A stretch of DNA of 64,000 bases from Nonomuraea ceibae (GCF_019396325.1 NZ_JAHKRO010000047.1:1-64000); one strand, 5' to 3'. Shown: positions 34,357 to 43,711, counted from the first letter of the stretch. Notes: a model not told the origin generated them from the letters alone. A program made the numbers and translations.

Positions 34357-35340
34357 ATGAGAATCGGGATCAACGGATTCGGCAGGATCGGCAGGGCCGT
34401 CCTGCGCAGCGCGCTCCGAACAAGCCTCGAGGTCGTCGCCGTCAACGACATCACCGATGCGGCCGCTCTGGCCCACCTGCTCAAGCATGACTCCACGTAC
34501 GGGCCGCTCGGCCTGCCTGTCAGCGCCGCCCCCGGCAGGCTGGAGGTCGACGGCCGCGAGATCGTCGTGAGCGGCTGCTCCGACCCGGAGCAGATCGACT
34601 GGCGTGCTCACGATGTCGAGCTGGTCATCGACGCCACCGGCCGCTTCCGCACCCGGGACGCTCTGGCGAGCCACCTGAAGGCCGGTGCCCGCAAGGTGCT
34701 GCTGTCGGCCCCCGGCAAGGGACTGGACGTCACCATCGTGCCGGGCGTCAACGATGCCGCCTACGACCCCGCCCGGCACGAGATCGTCTCGCTGGCCTCC
34801 TGCACCACCAACTGCGTGGCGCCGATGGTCAAGGTGCTGCACGAGAACTTCGGCCTCGTACGCGGCTTCATGACCACCATCCATGCCTACACCGGCGACC
34901 AGATGCTGCTGGACGCCCCGCACAAGGACCCGCGCCGGGCCCGCTCGGCCGCCGTCAACATCGTGCCCACCACCACCGGCGCCGCCCGCATGGTCGGCCA
35001 GGTCCTGCCCGAGCTGAACGGCCGCCTCGACGGCATCGCCATCCGCGTGCCGGTCGAGGATGGCTCGATCACCGACCTGTCCGCGCAGCTCAGCCGCCCG
35101 GTCACCGCCCAGGAGATCAACGACGCCTTCGCCGCGGCCGCTCGGGACGAGCTGCACGGGATCCTCCGCTACAGCACCGATCCGCTCGTCTCCCGCGACA
35201 TCGTCGGCGACACCGCCTCCTGTGTCTTCGACTCCCCGCTCACCCAGGCGAGCGGCGACCTGGTCAAAGTCTTCGGCTGGTACGACAACGAATGGGGCTA
35301 CGCCAACCGGCTGGTCGAGATGGCCCAGCGGATGGCGTGA
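34357..35340 (+). CDS. gap: Type I glyceraldehyde-3-phosphate dehydrogenase
   Basis: The 327-residue product has the NAD fold MRIGINGFGRIGRAVLRSAL, the catalytic loop SLASCTTNCVAPMVKVLHEN with Cys in ASCTTNC, AYTGDQMLLDAPHKDPRRAR (partner His nearby in TTIHAYTGDQ), and the C-terminal WYDNEWGYANRLVEM. It makes 1,3-bisphosphoglycerate in glycolysis. GGAGG lies only one base from ATG 34357, so initiation there may be poor. It is a paralog-type gene placed in a stress region with a DosR-like box, suggesting a hypoxia-specific isozyme. Confidence 0.93.
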   Translation: MRIGINGFGRIGRAVLRSALRTSLEVVAVNDITDAAALAHLLKHDSTYGPLGLPVSAAPGRLEVDGREIVVSGCSDPEQIDWRAHDVELVIDATGRFRTRDALASHLKAGARKVLLSAPGKGLDVTIVPGVNDAAYDPARHEIVSLASCTTNCVAPMVKVLHENFGLVRGFMTTIHAYTGDQMLLDAPHKDPRRARSAAVNIVPTTTGAARMVGQVLPELNGRLDGIAIRVPVEDGSITDLSAQLSRPVTAQEINDAFAAAARDELHGILRYSTDPLVSRDIVGDTASCVFDSPLTQASGDLVKVFGWYDNEWGYANRLVEMAQRMA

Positions 35341-35345
35341 TCACC

Positions 35346-35640
35346 ATGCCCGCGACCACTCTGCCGGCGATCAGCCTCCGCTTCGACGGAAAGTGCCTGC
35401 AGCGCACGCGCCGCCTGCTCCTGCGGGCGGCGCGGGAGCGCGGGCTCGAAGGGGTACGGCTGGACGACTTCCTGCTGGCGGCCGACGAGTGCGTGACCAA
35501 CGCCGTGGCCCACGGGCGGCGGACGAGGTCTGCTCCGCCTGTGGTGTGCGGACGGCGCCCTGCTCTGCGAAGTAACCGACCACGGGCCCGGACTCCCCGC
35601 ACGGTGCCTGCCTGACGGACCCCCTTCACCGGCGGTCCCG
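35346..35640 (+). pseudogene. Truncated, frameshifted anti-sigma-factor-like ATPase
   Basis: From ATG 35346 the frame reads an HATPase N-terminus with LDDFLLAADECVTNAVAHG (N-box ExxxNAxxHG). After a one-base frameshift near 35518 it continues GGRGLLRLWCADGALLCEVT and DHGPGLP (G1 box). The C-terminal third is replaced by an IS21 IstB-like remnant. It is close to RsbW-like serine kinases but cannot make a full protein. Confidence 0.7.
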
Positions 35641-35704
35641 CCCGGCGAGCGGGGATCTGGTCGGCGCGTCCCTGGCGGGCGAGATTGTCTTTACTACCGG
35701 CGTC

Positions 35705-35862
35705 GACCCGACCAGCGGGGCCGCTTCCTGCCCGAGCACACCGCCGCGGTCAGCCTGCTGGACCGGCTCCTGCACCACAGCATCGTCGTGGTCACCGAGG
35801 GCGAATCCTTCCGGATTCAACAGGTACGAACCAGGACATCAGCACGGCTGATCAAGAGGTAG
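35705..35862 (+). pseudogene. IS21-family IstB C-terminal remnant
   Basis: The frame joined to the anti-sigma remnant reads FLPEHTAAVSLLDRLLHHSI then VVVTEGESFRI, the end of IstB-type transposition ATPases (LLDRLxHHxxxxxxxGESYRLR). Only about 50 of 250 residues remain. It indicates past IS21 insertion. Confidence 0.6.
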
Positions 35863-36592
35863 TCAACTGCCAAGAGGTGGAGACTTCTACGTGGCCGCCA
35901 GTGGCACACGAACTTGGCCGCTGACAAGTGGGAGGGGCCGCATACCCAGGCGACCTGCCAGTAGGAGCAGAACCCGAACCGGCTTGATGTCACACCTGTT
36001 GACGCGGTGCAGGACGAAGGTCGGAGATGGCCTCCGTCGTAATCGCTGGCGGAAGTCACTGGCCAGCCGATATCTCAACAGGGAGGCGCTTGATGGCCCT
36101 AGCGGCCCGGCGCCGAGGTCCTGGCAGTGGCGACCTCGCCGGAGGCGGCAGGGCGGAGGACCGCTAACGCCTGCGGCAAGGCCCCGAAGGCCGGGCCCCC
36201 TCCGTCCGATCCACTCGGAAGGCGGCTTTGGGAAGAGTGAGCCGTGCCCGGTCAGCGGTGGTGACGCAGCCCAAAACGTTATCGACAGTAGCTGAGCAAC
36301 TCCTTTGGTGATCAAATGAGGATGAACGCCTTCCACCAGCCGGCCCGTATGGCCTCCGAGGATGACATACCGCTCAAGGAGTCCAACCAGAGCGGCACAA
36401 GGGGTCGATCCCTGGCAGACGCCGACGCGAGCACAAGAAGGTCGCGGCAGTGACGGCGGCCCCGCTCACGGCCCCCCGGCGGGCACTGTCACACCAGGGA
36501 TCAACGGTGGGGTGCGGCGGAGCTCGAAAGGCCGTTGCCCTCATCGAGGCGGTCCGGAACGTCGACGGTGTGGTGGACGTCGCGAGCGGGTG
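35863..36592. other. Long non-coding stretch with a possible BON-domain tail
   Basis: No full gene is visible. A short plus-strand frame near 36500-36600 contains KAVALIEAVRNVDGVVDVAS, which resembles the end of a BON domain, as in CBS-BON proteins. Runs of unusual DNA at 35900-36300 may be the end of an IS or group II-type element but carry no motif I can confirm. Confidence 0.35.
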
Positions 36593-37234
36593 CTATTTCC
36601 GTTGTTCGGCGCGCAACCGGGCGGCCAGGGCCGCGGCCTGAGTGCGGCGTTGCATGTCAAGCTTGGACAGCAGGTTGGAGACGTAGTTCTTGACCGTCTT
36701 CTCGGCCAGGAACATGCGCTCGCCGATCTGCCGGTTCGTCAGGCCCTCGCCGATCAGGTCCAGAATCTGGCGCTCCTGATCCGTCAGCGCCGCGAGCGGG
36801 TCCTTCCTGGCGGCCTGATCGCGCAGCCGCTGCAGCATGGCGGCGGTGGTCTGCGGATCCAGCAGCGACTGCCCGGAGGCGACCGTGCGCACCGCGCCCA
36901 CCAGGTCGGAGCCGTGGATCTGCTTGAGCACGTAGCCGGCGGCTCCCGCCATGACCGCCTCAAACAGCGCGTCGTCGTCGGCGAACGACGTCAGCATCAG
37001 GCACGCCAGCCCCGGCACCCGGGAGCGCACCTCGCGGCACACGTCCACGCCGTTGCCGTCCGGCAGGCGTACGTCCAGCACTGCAACGTCAGGCTTGAGC
37101 GCCGGGATGCGGGCGATCGCGGACTCGGCAGTGCCGGCCTCGCCGATCACCTCGATGTCGCTCTCGGAGTTCAGCAAGGCCGCGACCCCTCTGCGGACCA
37201 CTTCGTGGTCGTCGAGGAGGAAGACACGAATCAT
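36593..37234 (-). CDS. devR: DevR/DosR-like NarL-family response regulator
   Basis: The 213-residue product has a receiver domain (MIRVFLLDDHEVVRRGVAAL, phosphoacceptor Asp in VAVLDVRLPDGNG, SFADDDALFEAVMAGAAGYV with the switch Lys in LKQIHGSDL) and a LuxR-type helix-turn-helix (LTDQERQILDLIGEGLTNRQ then IGERMFLAEKTVKNYVSNLL). MFLAEKTVKNYVS and QRRTQAAALAARL match mycobacterial DevR/DosR almost word for word. DosR activates dormancy genes on hypoxia or NO. No partner kinase is in the window. No good ribosome binding site precedes ATG 37234. It is the obvious regulator for the DosR-like boxes around it. Confidence 0.92.
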   Translation of the reverse strand: MIRVFLLDDHEVVRRGVAALLNSESDIEVIGEAGTAESAIARIPALKPDVAVLDVRLPDGNGVDVCREVRSRVPGLACLMLTSFADDDALFEAVMAGAAGYVLKQIHGSDLVGAVRTVASGQSLLDPQTTAAMLQRLRDQAARKDPLAALTDQERQILDLIGEGLTNRQIGERMFLAEKTVKNYVSNLLSKLDMQRRTQAAALAARLRAEQRK

Positions 37235-37369
37235 GTTCGTGACGCTACCGAACAAGCGGCATAGCCGGAAGGACGCCGGCGAGCCAAGGTCTCGTGGAGG
37301 AGCGGAATGCCTCCGACCGACAACGCCTTCCGAGAGAGTCTGAAAAGAACCGGACGAGGGGAGGCACCG

Positions 37370-37660
37370 ATGAAGAGCACCATCTTGGCGTCGTGGGGAA
37401 CAGGGCAAACGCCGTCGGCGGTGCTGACGGAGCTGTCCTCGCAAGCGGGCGGATCACCCACGCGTCGCTGGCGGGACACCCAGTGGGCGTGCTGGCCAGG
37501 GTCGGGGCATCGGCCGACCTGGTGGTCGAGGGCTCCCGCGGGCTGGGCGGTTTCGCTTCCGCGGTCCTGGGCTCGATCAGCCACGGTGTGCTTCACCACG
37601 TAACCTGCCCGGTCGCGGTGGTACGGTCACGGAGAGAGGAAGCCTGTCCACTGCCGGGGC
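37370..37660 (+). pseudogene. Truncated universal stress protein
   Basis: ATG 37370 follows GGGGAGG and reads MKSTILASWGTGQTPSAVLT, a degraded USP start. Frameshifts follow, and then GHPVGVLARVGASADLVVEG, SRGLGGFASAVLGSISHGVL and CPVAVV recover the USP ATP loop and C-terminus. Most of the middle is deleted. Confidence 0.75.
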
Positions 37661-37987
37661 CGGTGACGGGACCATCACCACCGTCGACAGGCCTGCCATG
37701 GGCACCGCAACGCCCGCCGCCCGCTGTCCGGTCGACTACGTCTGATCATCGCCCGAATCGCTCTGAGCTGGATGTTCTTGTAGGCGTTCCCGGACAAGAC
37801 ATTCGGGGGCCACGCCGACTGAGCGGGCTTGGGCCTCGGATGGCAGTCCGGCGTCCGGGTTCCTGAAGGGGGCCGGGGAGAACGTGCTGGGCGCTGCTCG
37901 GCCCGGTCAGCCGGGGCGTCCTGCATTACGCGCACTGCAGCATGGCCGTAATGCGGACGCTTCCCCATCCGTGTGGGGAACTGTGGT
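37661..37987. other. Intergenic stretch
   Basis: Nothing with family resemblance is seen between the USP remnant and the DUF4389 gene. Confidence 0.4.
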
Positions 37988-39370
37988 TCACGCCGCCGGG
38001 GTGGCGTATGAGGGTTCGCGCGCCGGGACGGCGGCCAGGCGGATACCGGTCAGCACGAGCGCGATCCCGCCTGTCAGCAGAATCACTGTGGCGATCGTCA
38101 GCATCCAGGTCAGCCGGCCAAGCCGAGGCAGGGTGGCGGCCAAGGTGAGGTCAGTCGTCACACCGGGTGTGCCGTCGGCGTTCATGATGACTGCGGCCCA
38201 CTCGCCCGGCCGGATGTCCCACGTCAGGCTGCCCGAGCCGGTGGCCACCCAGAAGGGCTCGGCACCAGGAGGCGATCCCGGAGCGGAGCCGGGGTGCCGG
38301 TCGTAGCCGGTGTCGCCGGCTGGGAAGGCCAGGTGGGTGATGCGCTCGTGGGCGACGCCGTCCAGGTAGGCGGTGACGTGGTCCTGACGGGCGATGCCGA
38401 TGAACAGCGGAGCGCCAGGCGTCTCGATGCGGACGCGCCCGACGCTCTCGCGCAGGAACCGTACGCCTTGACCCGCGACGGTGACCTGCTCGGTGGTGAG
38501 GGCGTAGGTGGACGTGGACACGCGCCCGGTGGTGACGCTGACGAACCCTTCGCTGTCGCGTGCCTGGCCGAGCACCGCTGTACCTGTGGCGGTGGCTGCG
38601 GTCGCGATCCCGGCGAAGGCGAGCAGCGAACCCAGGGTGATGGCCACGACGGAGCCGGCGGTGTGCCGGACCGGGGAACGGGCGGGTTCGCGCATCCGCG
38701 GCAGTTCGTGGCCGCCCTGCTCCAGCCGGAACGGCGGGTAGGCGTCCGTCATGAGAGCCGCGTACGCGGCCACCCTGAGCGACCACCGGTTCAGGCCGAC
38801 CACCAGGTCGTACACGCCCTGCGGGTAGCGGCCGGTGAACAGCAGGAACAGTGCCGAGATGAGGACCAGCAGCCCGATCAGGCCACCCCAGTCGAGCGTG
38901 TAGAGCATGCCGCCGCTGCCGTCGGGCAGATCGCTCCGCCAGGAGATGACGCTGCCGCTGGTGAACAGGCCCACGACGAGGTAGTGCGGGATGGCCAGCA
39001 GCCACCATTTGATCAGCGCCAGGCCGCGCGAGAGCCGTTCGGGGTAGTCGATCTCCAGCGTGGCCGGATAGTCCCGGGCCGGGCCGAGTGTGAAGGGCGG
39101 GTAGCGGTCGGTGCCCAGGGCGCCGTAGGTGTAGTACGCCACCCGCCAGGTCCAGCGCAGCACGCCGACGTTGAAGTCGAACAGCGTACGCGGATACCGG
39201 CCGGTGAACAGGATCGCGAAGAACGCGACGACGGTGAGGGCCACGAAGGCCGTCCACAGCAGGCTCAGCACGACGTAGTGCGGGATCGCCAGGAACCATT
39301 TGACGATCCAGAGGCCCCGGTTGAGGGGCTCCTCCAGCCGGGCCTCGACTCGTACGGGATAGGTGTTCAT
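37988..39370 (-). CDS. Tandem DUF4389 membrane protein
   Basis: The 460-residue product contains two DUF4389 repeats: YPVRVEARLEEPLNRGLWIV then KWFLAIPHYVVLSLLWTAFV and FTGRYPRTLFDFNVGVLRWT; the second has YPERLSRGLALIKWWLLAIP then FTGRYPQGVYDLVVGLNRWS. About six membrane spans are followed by a region of about 150 residues that looks extracytoplasmic and a last helix. Function unknown. Such proteins recur beside CBS and USP genes in actinomycete dormancy loci. A DosR-like site is 36 bp upstream of ATG 39370. Confidence 0.85.
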   Translation of the reverse strand: MNTYPVRVEARLEEPLNRGLWIVKWFLAIPHYVVLSLLWTAFVALTVVAFFAILFTGRYPRTLFDFNVGVLRWTWRVAYYTYGALGTDRYPPFTLGPARDYPATLEIDYPERLSRGLALIKWWLLAIPHYLVVGLFTSGSVISWRSDLPDGSGGMLYTLDWGGLIGLLVLISALFLLFTGRYPQGVYDLVVGLNRWSLRVAAYAALMTDAYPPFRLEQGGHELPRMREPARSPVRHTAGSVVAITLGSLLAFAGIATAATATGTAVLGQARDSEGFVSVTTGRVSTSTYALTTEQVTVAGQGVRFLRESVGRVRIETPGAPLFIGIARQDHVTAYLDGVAHERITHLAFPAGDTGYDRHPGSAPGSPPGAEPFWVATGSGSLTWDIRPGEWAAVIMNADGTPGVTTDLTLAATLPRLGRLTWMLTIATVILLTGGIALVLTGIRLAAVPAREPSYATPAA

Positions 39371-39405
39371 GCTTCCAGCGCACCACCCGCGATGAGGGCC
39401 GCCTG

Positions 39406-39419
39406 CGGGCGAAGGTCCC
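39406..39419. promoter_or_regulatory. DosR-like box upstream of DUF4389 gene
   Basis: CGGGCGAAGGTCCC (minus GGGACCTTCGCCCG) matches 10 of 14 core positions, 36 bp before the start at 39370. Confidence 0.5.
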
Positions 39420-39469
39420 TACTTCACGCGCCGTTGTACCCGACTCAAGCGCCGGTCCACTCATGATGG

Positions 39470-40150
39470 CTACGTGCGCCGCCTGTCGACATCGTCCTGC
39501 TTCCAGGTCAGCTCGTCGAGGACGTCGACCACTCCGTTGACGCCGCCGGTCATGCGGACGGCGAAGGCGGCCTCGGTACGGCGCTCCATCCAGCCGGAGA
39601 GCGTCACGACTCCACGGCACACGCGGACCTGGACCGCGTCGGTATCGGCCCACAGCCTGCGGCCGAGGACGTCGTCGCGTACGTCGGCGGCGATCTCCTC
39701 GTCCGGGCGCAGAAACAGCTTCACCAGGTCCCGGCGGCTGACCACGCCCACCAGCCTGCCGTTGTAGTCGACGACGGCGAGCCGCCCGACGTCGTGGGCC
39801 TCCATGAGGCGGGCGGCCTTGACCGCGGTGGCCTCGGCGAAGACGGTGACGGCGGGGCTGGTCATCAGTTCGGCGGCGGTGGCACCCGCTGCCTTCCTCC
39901 GGGCCTTCGGGTGGCGTAGTCGGGCGCGCAGCGGCGACCGGTAGCCCTCCCGGTGGTACTGCTCGCGAAACTCCTCCTTGTGGAGCAGGTCGGTCTCCGA
40001 CACCATGCCGATCACATGGCGGTCGTCGTCCAGCACCGGCACGGCACCGATGCCGCCGGAGACGAGCGCTGCGGCGACGTCTTTGAACGGGGTGGTGGCG
40101 GCGACGGTGACGACCTCGGTCGTCATCACGTCGGCGACGGTCATACGCAT
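39470..40150 (-). CDS. CBS-domain pair plus BON domain protein
   Basis: The 226-residue product has two CBS domains (MTVADVMTTEVVTVAATTPF to GMVSETDLLHKEEF; ATAAELMTSPAVTVFAEATA to GVVSRRDLVKLFLRPDEEI) and a C-terminal BON domain (VCRGVVTLSGWMERRTEAAF, VDVLDELTW). CBS pairs bind adenosine nucleotides. BON may bind phospholipid. The M. tuberculosis DosR regulon includes similar CBS proteins. ATG 40150 with AAGGG nine bases upstream is preferred over TTG 40159. A DosR-like site lies 70 bp upstream. Confidence 0.9.
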   Translation of the reverse strand: MRMTVADVMTTEVVTVAATTPFKDVAAALVSGGIGAVPVLDDDRHVIGMVSETDLLHKEEFREQYHREGYRSPLRARLRHPKARRKAAGATAAELMTSPAVTVFAEATAVKAARLMEAHDVGRLAVVDYNGRLVGVVSRRDLVKLFLRPDEEIAADVRDDVLGRRLWADTDAVQVRVCRGVVTLSGWMERRTEAAFAVRMTGGVNGVVDVLDELTWKQDDVDRRRT

Positions 40151-40219
40151 GGCGCTCAACCCTTCTCAGGCAGGTGGTCGGCTAGCTCCATCGCACCTCG
40201 CGCCATGAACCCGTTCACA

Positions 40220-40233
40220 GAGGCGAAGGTCCC
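40220..40233. promoter_or_regulatory. DosR-like box upstream of CBS-BON gene
   Basis: GAGGCGAAGGTCCC (minus GGGACCTTCGCCTC) is 70 bp before the CBS-BON start. A weaker copy (GAAAGTTCC) lies at 40290-40298. Confidence 0.45.
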
Positions 40234-40377
40234 CCGCGCCGCTGTCGTTGGTCCGCCGATCAGAGCCGGACTGCCAGGCGGTGAACGCCGAAAGTTCCTG
40301 CCAGAGGCCCGTTGCGGGGCAGCGCTGGTCGTGAGGCCACCGCCGTGCGGCGTCGGTGCCGGATCGTGCGCGGCCGG

Positions 40378-40789
40378 ATGGGAGGAACCAGTAAGAATGA
40401 GTTCGTGCTCGCCTATGGCGGGTCGGATTTCTCCATGCAGGCGCTGGACGAGGCCGAGCGCAGGAAGGTGCCGCTGATCGTCACCCACGCCTGGCAGTGG
40501 CCCTACGGTCAGGCGGCAGACGTGGCCGCGTCCCACCTGCGCAAGGCCATCCCGTTCGGATACCTCTGTTCTGGAATTCGCGATCGGCGAGGCCGCCCTG
40601 TGCCGGCTTCCCGTCGCAGACCTCGGCGACTGCGTGAACCGTTATCCGCATGTATGAAGTCAGCCGGTCAGCAATGACGAAGTCGCGGCGCTCCTGGTCG
40701 TGGGTCGCAAGCGCGCCATCCGTGCTGGCTTGGCCGGCTCTCTCCTTCAACACGCTCCCTGCCCGGTCGCGCTGGTGGGTGAATACTGA
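40378..40789 (+). pseudogene. Internally deleted universal stress protein
   Basis: The first part reads EFVLAYGGSDFSMQALDEAE and VPLIVTHAWQWPYGQAADVA, a USP-like first half with a partly lost ATP-site start. In another frame, near the end, EVAALLVVGRKRAIRAGLAG and SLLQHAPCPVALV give the C-terminus. The middle about 80 residues and the GSRG loop are damaged. The fourth USP copy in the window. Confidence 0.7.
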
Positions 40790-40803
40790 ACCCCGAAAGT
40801 CCC
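40790..40803. promoter_or_regulatory. DosR-like half site upstream of P-type ATPase remnant
   Basis: ACCCCGAAAGTCCC (minus GGGACTTTCGGGGT) lies 36 bp before the ATPase remnant at 40840. Confidence 0.5.
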
Positions 40804-40839
40804 TGTGAGGCGGCGCCCCCACGCGCCCACAGCGCGGGC

Positions 40840-41330
40840 ATGACCACTGAGTCCTGCCTCAGGCAAGGGCTCGCCACGGCAGAGGCGGCGGCCAGGCCGG
40901 CCCAGAATGGCCCGAACAGCCTGCCGCCCATCCGCCGCAAGCCCGCGGTCGTGCTGCTGCTGCGCCAGATGGCACACTTCTTCGCCCTGCTGCTGTGGGG
41001 CACGTCCGCGCGAGCTGATCCCTGCCAAGGTGGTCGTGCGCCGCGACGGCAGGCGCGTTCTCATCGACGCCGCCGACCTGGTGATGGTGACGCGGTCGTC
41101 CTGGAGGCGGGGGACCGGATCTCGGCGGACCTGGAACTGGCGCACGTCCACGCGCTGGGGCTCAACGAGTCGAGGCTGACCAGGGAGAGCCGCCTGCTGC
41201 GCCCGGCGGCGGGGGAGCGGGCCTTCTCAGGCATGTTCGTAGTCGAAGGACAGGCGGAAGCCGTCGTGGCGGCCACCGGTCGCCGGGATCGCGCTGGCCG
41301 TGCGCGCCGCGTTCTTCGGACTGGCCCAGC
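40840..41330 (+). pseudogene. P-type ATPase remnant, N-terminal and actuator domain
   Basis: Pieces of a cation-transporting P-type ATPase are readable: a start with EAAARPAQNGPNSLPPIRRK and LLRQMAHFFALLLWG, a deletion of the first two membrane helices, then KVVVRRDGRR, VLEAGDRISADLELAHVHAL, and ERAFSGMFVVEGQAEAVVAA of the actuator domain (the usual TGES is TRES). Frames change near 41000 and 41090. The phosphorylation domain of what may be the same gene lies at 45911-46390. Confidence 0.75.
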
Positions 41331-41559
41331 TGCTGGGTATGGAGCCAGGACACAGCCCGATACCGTGCACGCCGATACCCAAGGCCAGTTGCTGTTTGGA
41401 GCCGCGCGTGCTGTTCCCGGCTGCTCCGGCGTGAGGTAGCCCGGCCGGACAGGTTCCGCACCGCAGGCGGGCCCGGACTGCGCTCCGGGTGCAGGCCTGC
41501 GCCGCCGCCAGCGCCTGCTCATTACGGCCCAGACCATTGCAGGACCGCGGCCGCCCACT

Positions 41560-41690
41560 GCGCGGCGCGACCCCCATCTGCGCGTCATCGACCACGCACA
41601 GCAGCGGACGCCGCTCGGAGGCGTCCGACAACAGGCTCAGCACCGCCAGCCTCACCAGAACCCGTTGACCGTGTCGAGGCTGCTCCGGCT
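41560..41690 (-). pseudogene. Possible LuxR/LAL regulator ATPase remnant
   Basis: A short minus-strand piece reads LAVLSLLSDASERRPLLCVV then DDAQ, which resembles the Walker B region of large LuxR-type regulators (PLLCVVDDAQWLD). The rest is absent. Weak evidence. Confidence 0.35.
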
Positions 41691-41809
41691 CTGCCGCGAT
41701 CTGGTCGACATCCACAACGTCCGCGCCAGGTGCCATGCCCACAGCGTCATGCTGCGCGTCCTCGCGCATGTTCCTTCCGGCGCCGCCTAAGCGGTGATGC
41801 TTCGGCCGT

Positions 41810-42106
41810 CCTCACCGAGTCGATCCTGGTGGCCGGCCTGACGATCGCCGACTTCGCTGACGCCGCGGTCGCCGACATCGACGCCTACCAGGACGCTGGC
41901 CGGGTCGTCCTGGTCGGGCACTCGATGGCCGGCCTCACGATCCCGCGGTGGCGGCCTGGTGGCCGGAATGGGTGGCCCACCTGGTGTTCGTGTCCTGCTT
42001 CGTCCCCTGGGACGGCGGCGTCATCGCCGGCCATGACCAGGGCGATGAGCCGCGGGCGCAGGTAGGCAGGGTGGGTGTGCATGGTGGTGGTCAGTCGTTC
42101 CAGTAG
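41810..42106 (+). pseudogene. Alpha/beta hydrolase remnant
   Basis: Frame 1 reads LTIADFADAAVADIDAYQDA and VVLVGHSMAGLTIP with the nucleophile elbow GHSMAG. After a frameshift near 41945 it continues PEWVAHLVFVSCFVPWDGGV. About a third of a typical hydrolase (salicylate esterase/EstC type) remains. Its end overlaps the molybdopterin gene on the other strand. Confidence 0.6.
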
Positions 42107-42687
42107 CGCTGTTCACGCCACGGGTCGCCGTAGTTGTGGTAGCCGGCCCGCTCCCAGAAGCCGGGCTGGTCGTGTTCCAGCAGCCGGATGCCCTGCACCC
42201 ATTTGGCGGACTTCCAGAAGTACAGGTGCGGGACCAGCAGCCGGGCCGGGCCGCCGTGCTCGGCCGGCAGCGGCGCGCCGTCGAAGGTGTGGGCGATCCA
42301 TGCCTGCCCGCCGCGCAGGTCGGCCAGCGGCAGGTTGGTGGTGTAGCCGCCGTGGCAGTAGGCCTGCGCGAACTGAGCGTTGGTCTCCACCTCGGCCAGC
42401 AGTATGTCCAGGGACACGCCCTGCCAGTCGGTGTCGAACTTCGACCAGCCGGTGACGCAGTGGATGTCGGTGTGCGGGCTGTCTTGTGGCAGGTCCCGCA
42501 GCTCGGTCCAGGTCCAGGTGTGTTCGGTGCCGGTCTCGGTGAGCAGGGTGAAGTTCCAGTCGGCGGTGCTGACGTGTGGGGTGGGCCCGGCGGTCAGCAC
42601 GGGAAAGCCGGTGGTCAGGGTCTGGCCGGGCGGCAGCCGATTGCTTGTCTGGCCACGTCCGGTGAAGCCCCGGGAGATGACGGCCAT
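42091..42687 (-). CDS. Sulfite-oxidase-like molybdopterin oxidoreductase
   Basis: The 198-residue product has the oxidoreductase molybdopterin-binding domain: PVLTAGPTPHVSTADWNFTL, DIHCVTGWSKFDTDWQGVSL with the molybdenum-ligating Cys in HCVTGWS, YCHGGYTTNLPLADL, and PARLLVPHLYFWKSAKWVQG. It is of the short YedY/MsrP-like type without a signal peptide or dimerisation domain, so is likely cytosolic. GGAGGAG precedes ATG 42687. It is the last gene of a three-gene operon with DUF6510 and an FAD/NAD reductase, which could supply electrons. Confidence 0.9.
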   Translation of the reverse strand: MAVISRGFTGRGQTSNRLPPGQTLTTGFPVLTAGPTPHVSTADWNFTLLTETGTEHTWTWTELRDLPQDSPHTDIHCVTGWSKFDTDWQGVSLDILLAEVETNAQFAQAYCHGGYTTNLPLADLRGGQAWIAHTFDGAPLPAEHGGPARLLVPHLYFWKSAKWVQGIRLLEHDQPGFWERAGYHNYGDPWREQRYWND

Positions 42688-42689
42688 GC

Positions 42690-42956
42690 TCACACTCCTC
42701 CTGCCGGGCGGGTGTCGAGCCTGGTCAGGCCGGGCATAGCGCCGATGATTCCGCCGGGTGCCTCGATCATGGTCATCAGCAGGTTGCCGCAGGTGCGGCA
42801 GTGCAGCGCGGTCCCGGCGGCCGGGCCGTAGAGGAGTGCCTCGGCCAGCGGCGCGTGCTGGTCGCAGGCTGCGCACAGGCCGTGGGCGGCGGTCATGTCC
42901 CTGCCGAAGAAGGCGGCCAGCGTTCCGGCCGCGGCGTTGCCGTCGATGGGTGGCAT
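42690..42956 (-). CDS. DUF6510-type small zinc-ribbon protein
   Basis: The 88-residue product has two Cys pairs, CAACDQ and HCRTCGN, typical of a small zinc ribbon, and ends MIEAPGGIIGAMPGLTRL. It resembles the DUF6510 proteins that accompany sulfite-oxidase-like enzymes. AGAGGAT precedes ATG 42956. It lies between the reductase and the molybdoenzyme with gaps of 29 and 2 bp, so it is part of that module; it may help in assembly. The role is inferred from context. Confidence 0.8.
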   Translation of the reverse strand: MPPIDGNAAAGTLAAFFGRDMTAAHGLCAACDQHAPLAEALLYGPAAGTALHCRTCGNLLMTMIEAPGGIIGAMPGLTRLDTRPAGGV

Positions 42957-42985
42957 GAAGATCCTCTCGTGATGGGCGGTGCGGG

Positions 42986-43711
42986 TCAGCCGTAGCGTTC
43001 GGTGCGGACGTCGGCGGGCGTGTAGCCGAGATCGGTCAGGAGACCGGCGGCGTGCTCGACGAAGGTGGTGGGCCCGCAGACGTAGGCCAGCGGCGCCTGT
43101 TCGGGCGGCCAGGCCTGCCCGGCCAGGGCCGTGTGGTCGAGCCGGGCGGGCGGGCGTGGCCAGCCGGGTGGTGTGGTGCGGGTGTAGAGCAGGCTCACCC
43201 GGTCGGCTTGGCCCGCCAGTTCCCGGCGGTAGATGACCTGCTCCGGTGAGCGGACCGAGTACAGCAGCCGCATCGGCGTGTCGTCGCCCAGCCGGGCGCG
43301 GTGGCGCAGCATCGCGCGCAGCGGGACGACGCCCGAGCCGCCGGCCAGCAGCAGCACCGGCCGCCGGCGCGGGCCGGGCTTCCAGACAAAGTAGCCGCCG
43401 ATCGGGCCGCGCAGCTCCACCTGGTCGCCCGTCTGGATCACGTCCACCAGATAGGGGGAGACCTCGCCGCCCTCGGCCCTGACCACGGTCAGCGCCGGAT
43501 CCTCGCCGGGCGCGCCGGCCAGGGAGTAGGCGCGGGTGGCCTGGTAGCCGTTCTCGGCGGTGAGCCGCACGTCCACGTGCTGCCCGGCCTGGTGGCCCGG
43601 CCAGCCGGGCACCTGAAGCTGCAGCGTGCGCGTGCGCGCGTTCTCCGCGTCGGTGCCGGTGATGGTGGCCGCCTGCCAGTTCACCCGGGGTTGCGGTGGT
43701 GTTGCCGTCAT
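42986..43711 (-). CDS. FAD/NAD(P)-binding reductase (ferredoxin-reductase type)
   Basis: The 241-residue product has the FNR-type FAD domain (AENGYQATRAYSLAGAPGED, the RxYS motif; VELRGPIGGYFVWKPGP) and the NAD domain (PVLLLAGGSGVVPLRAMLRH; YSVRSPEQVIYRRELAG; LAYVCGPTTFVEHAAGLLTD). No iron-sulfur domain is attached. It probably passes electrons from NAD(P)H to the molybdoenzyme encoded two genes downstream. ATG 43711 has only a weak GGAAAAG site. Confidence 0.9.
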   Translation of the reverse strand: MTATPPQPRVNWQAATITGTDAENARTRTLQLQVPGWPGHQAGQHVDVRLTAENGYQATRAYSLAGAPGEDPALTVVRAEGGEVSPYLVDVIQTGDQVELRGPIGGYFVWKPGPRRRPVLLLAGGSGVVPLRAMLRHRARLGDDTPMRLLYSVRSPEQVIYRRELAGQADRVSLLYTRTTPPGWPRPPARLDHTALAGQAWPPEQAPLAYVCGPTTFVEHAAGLLTDLGYTPADVRTERYG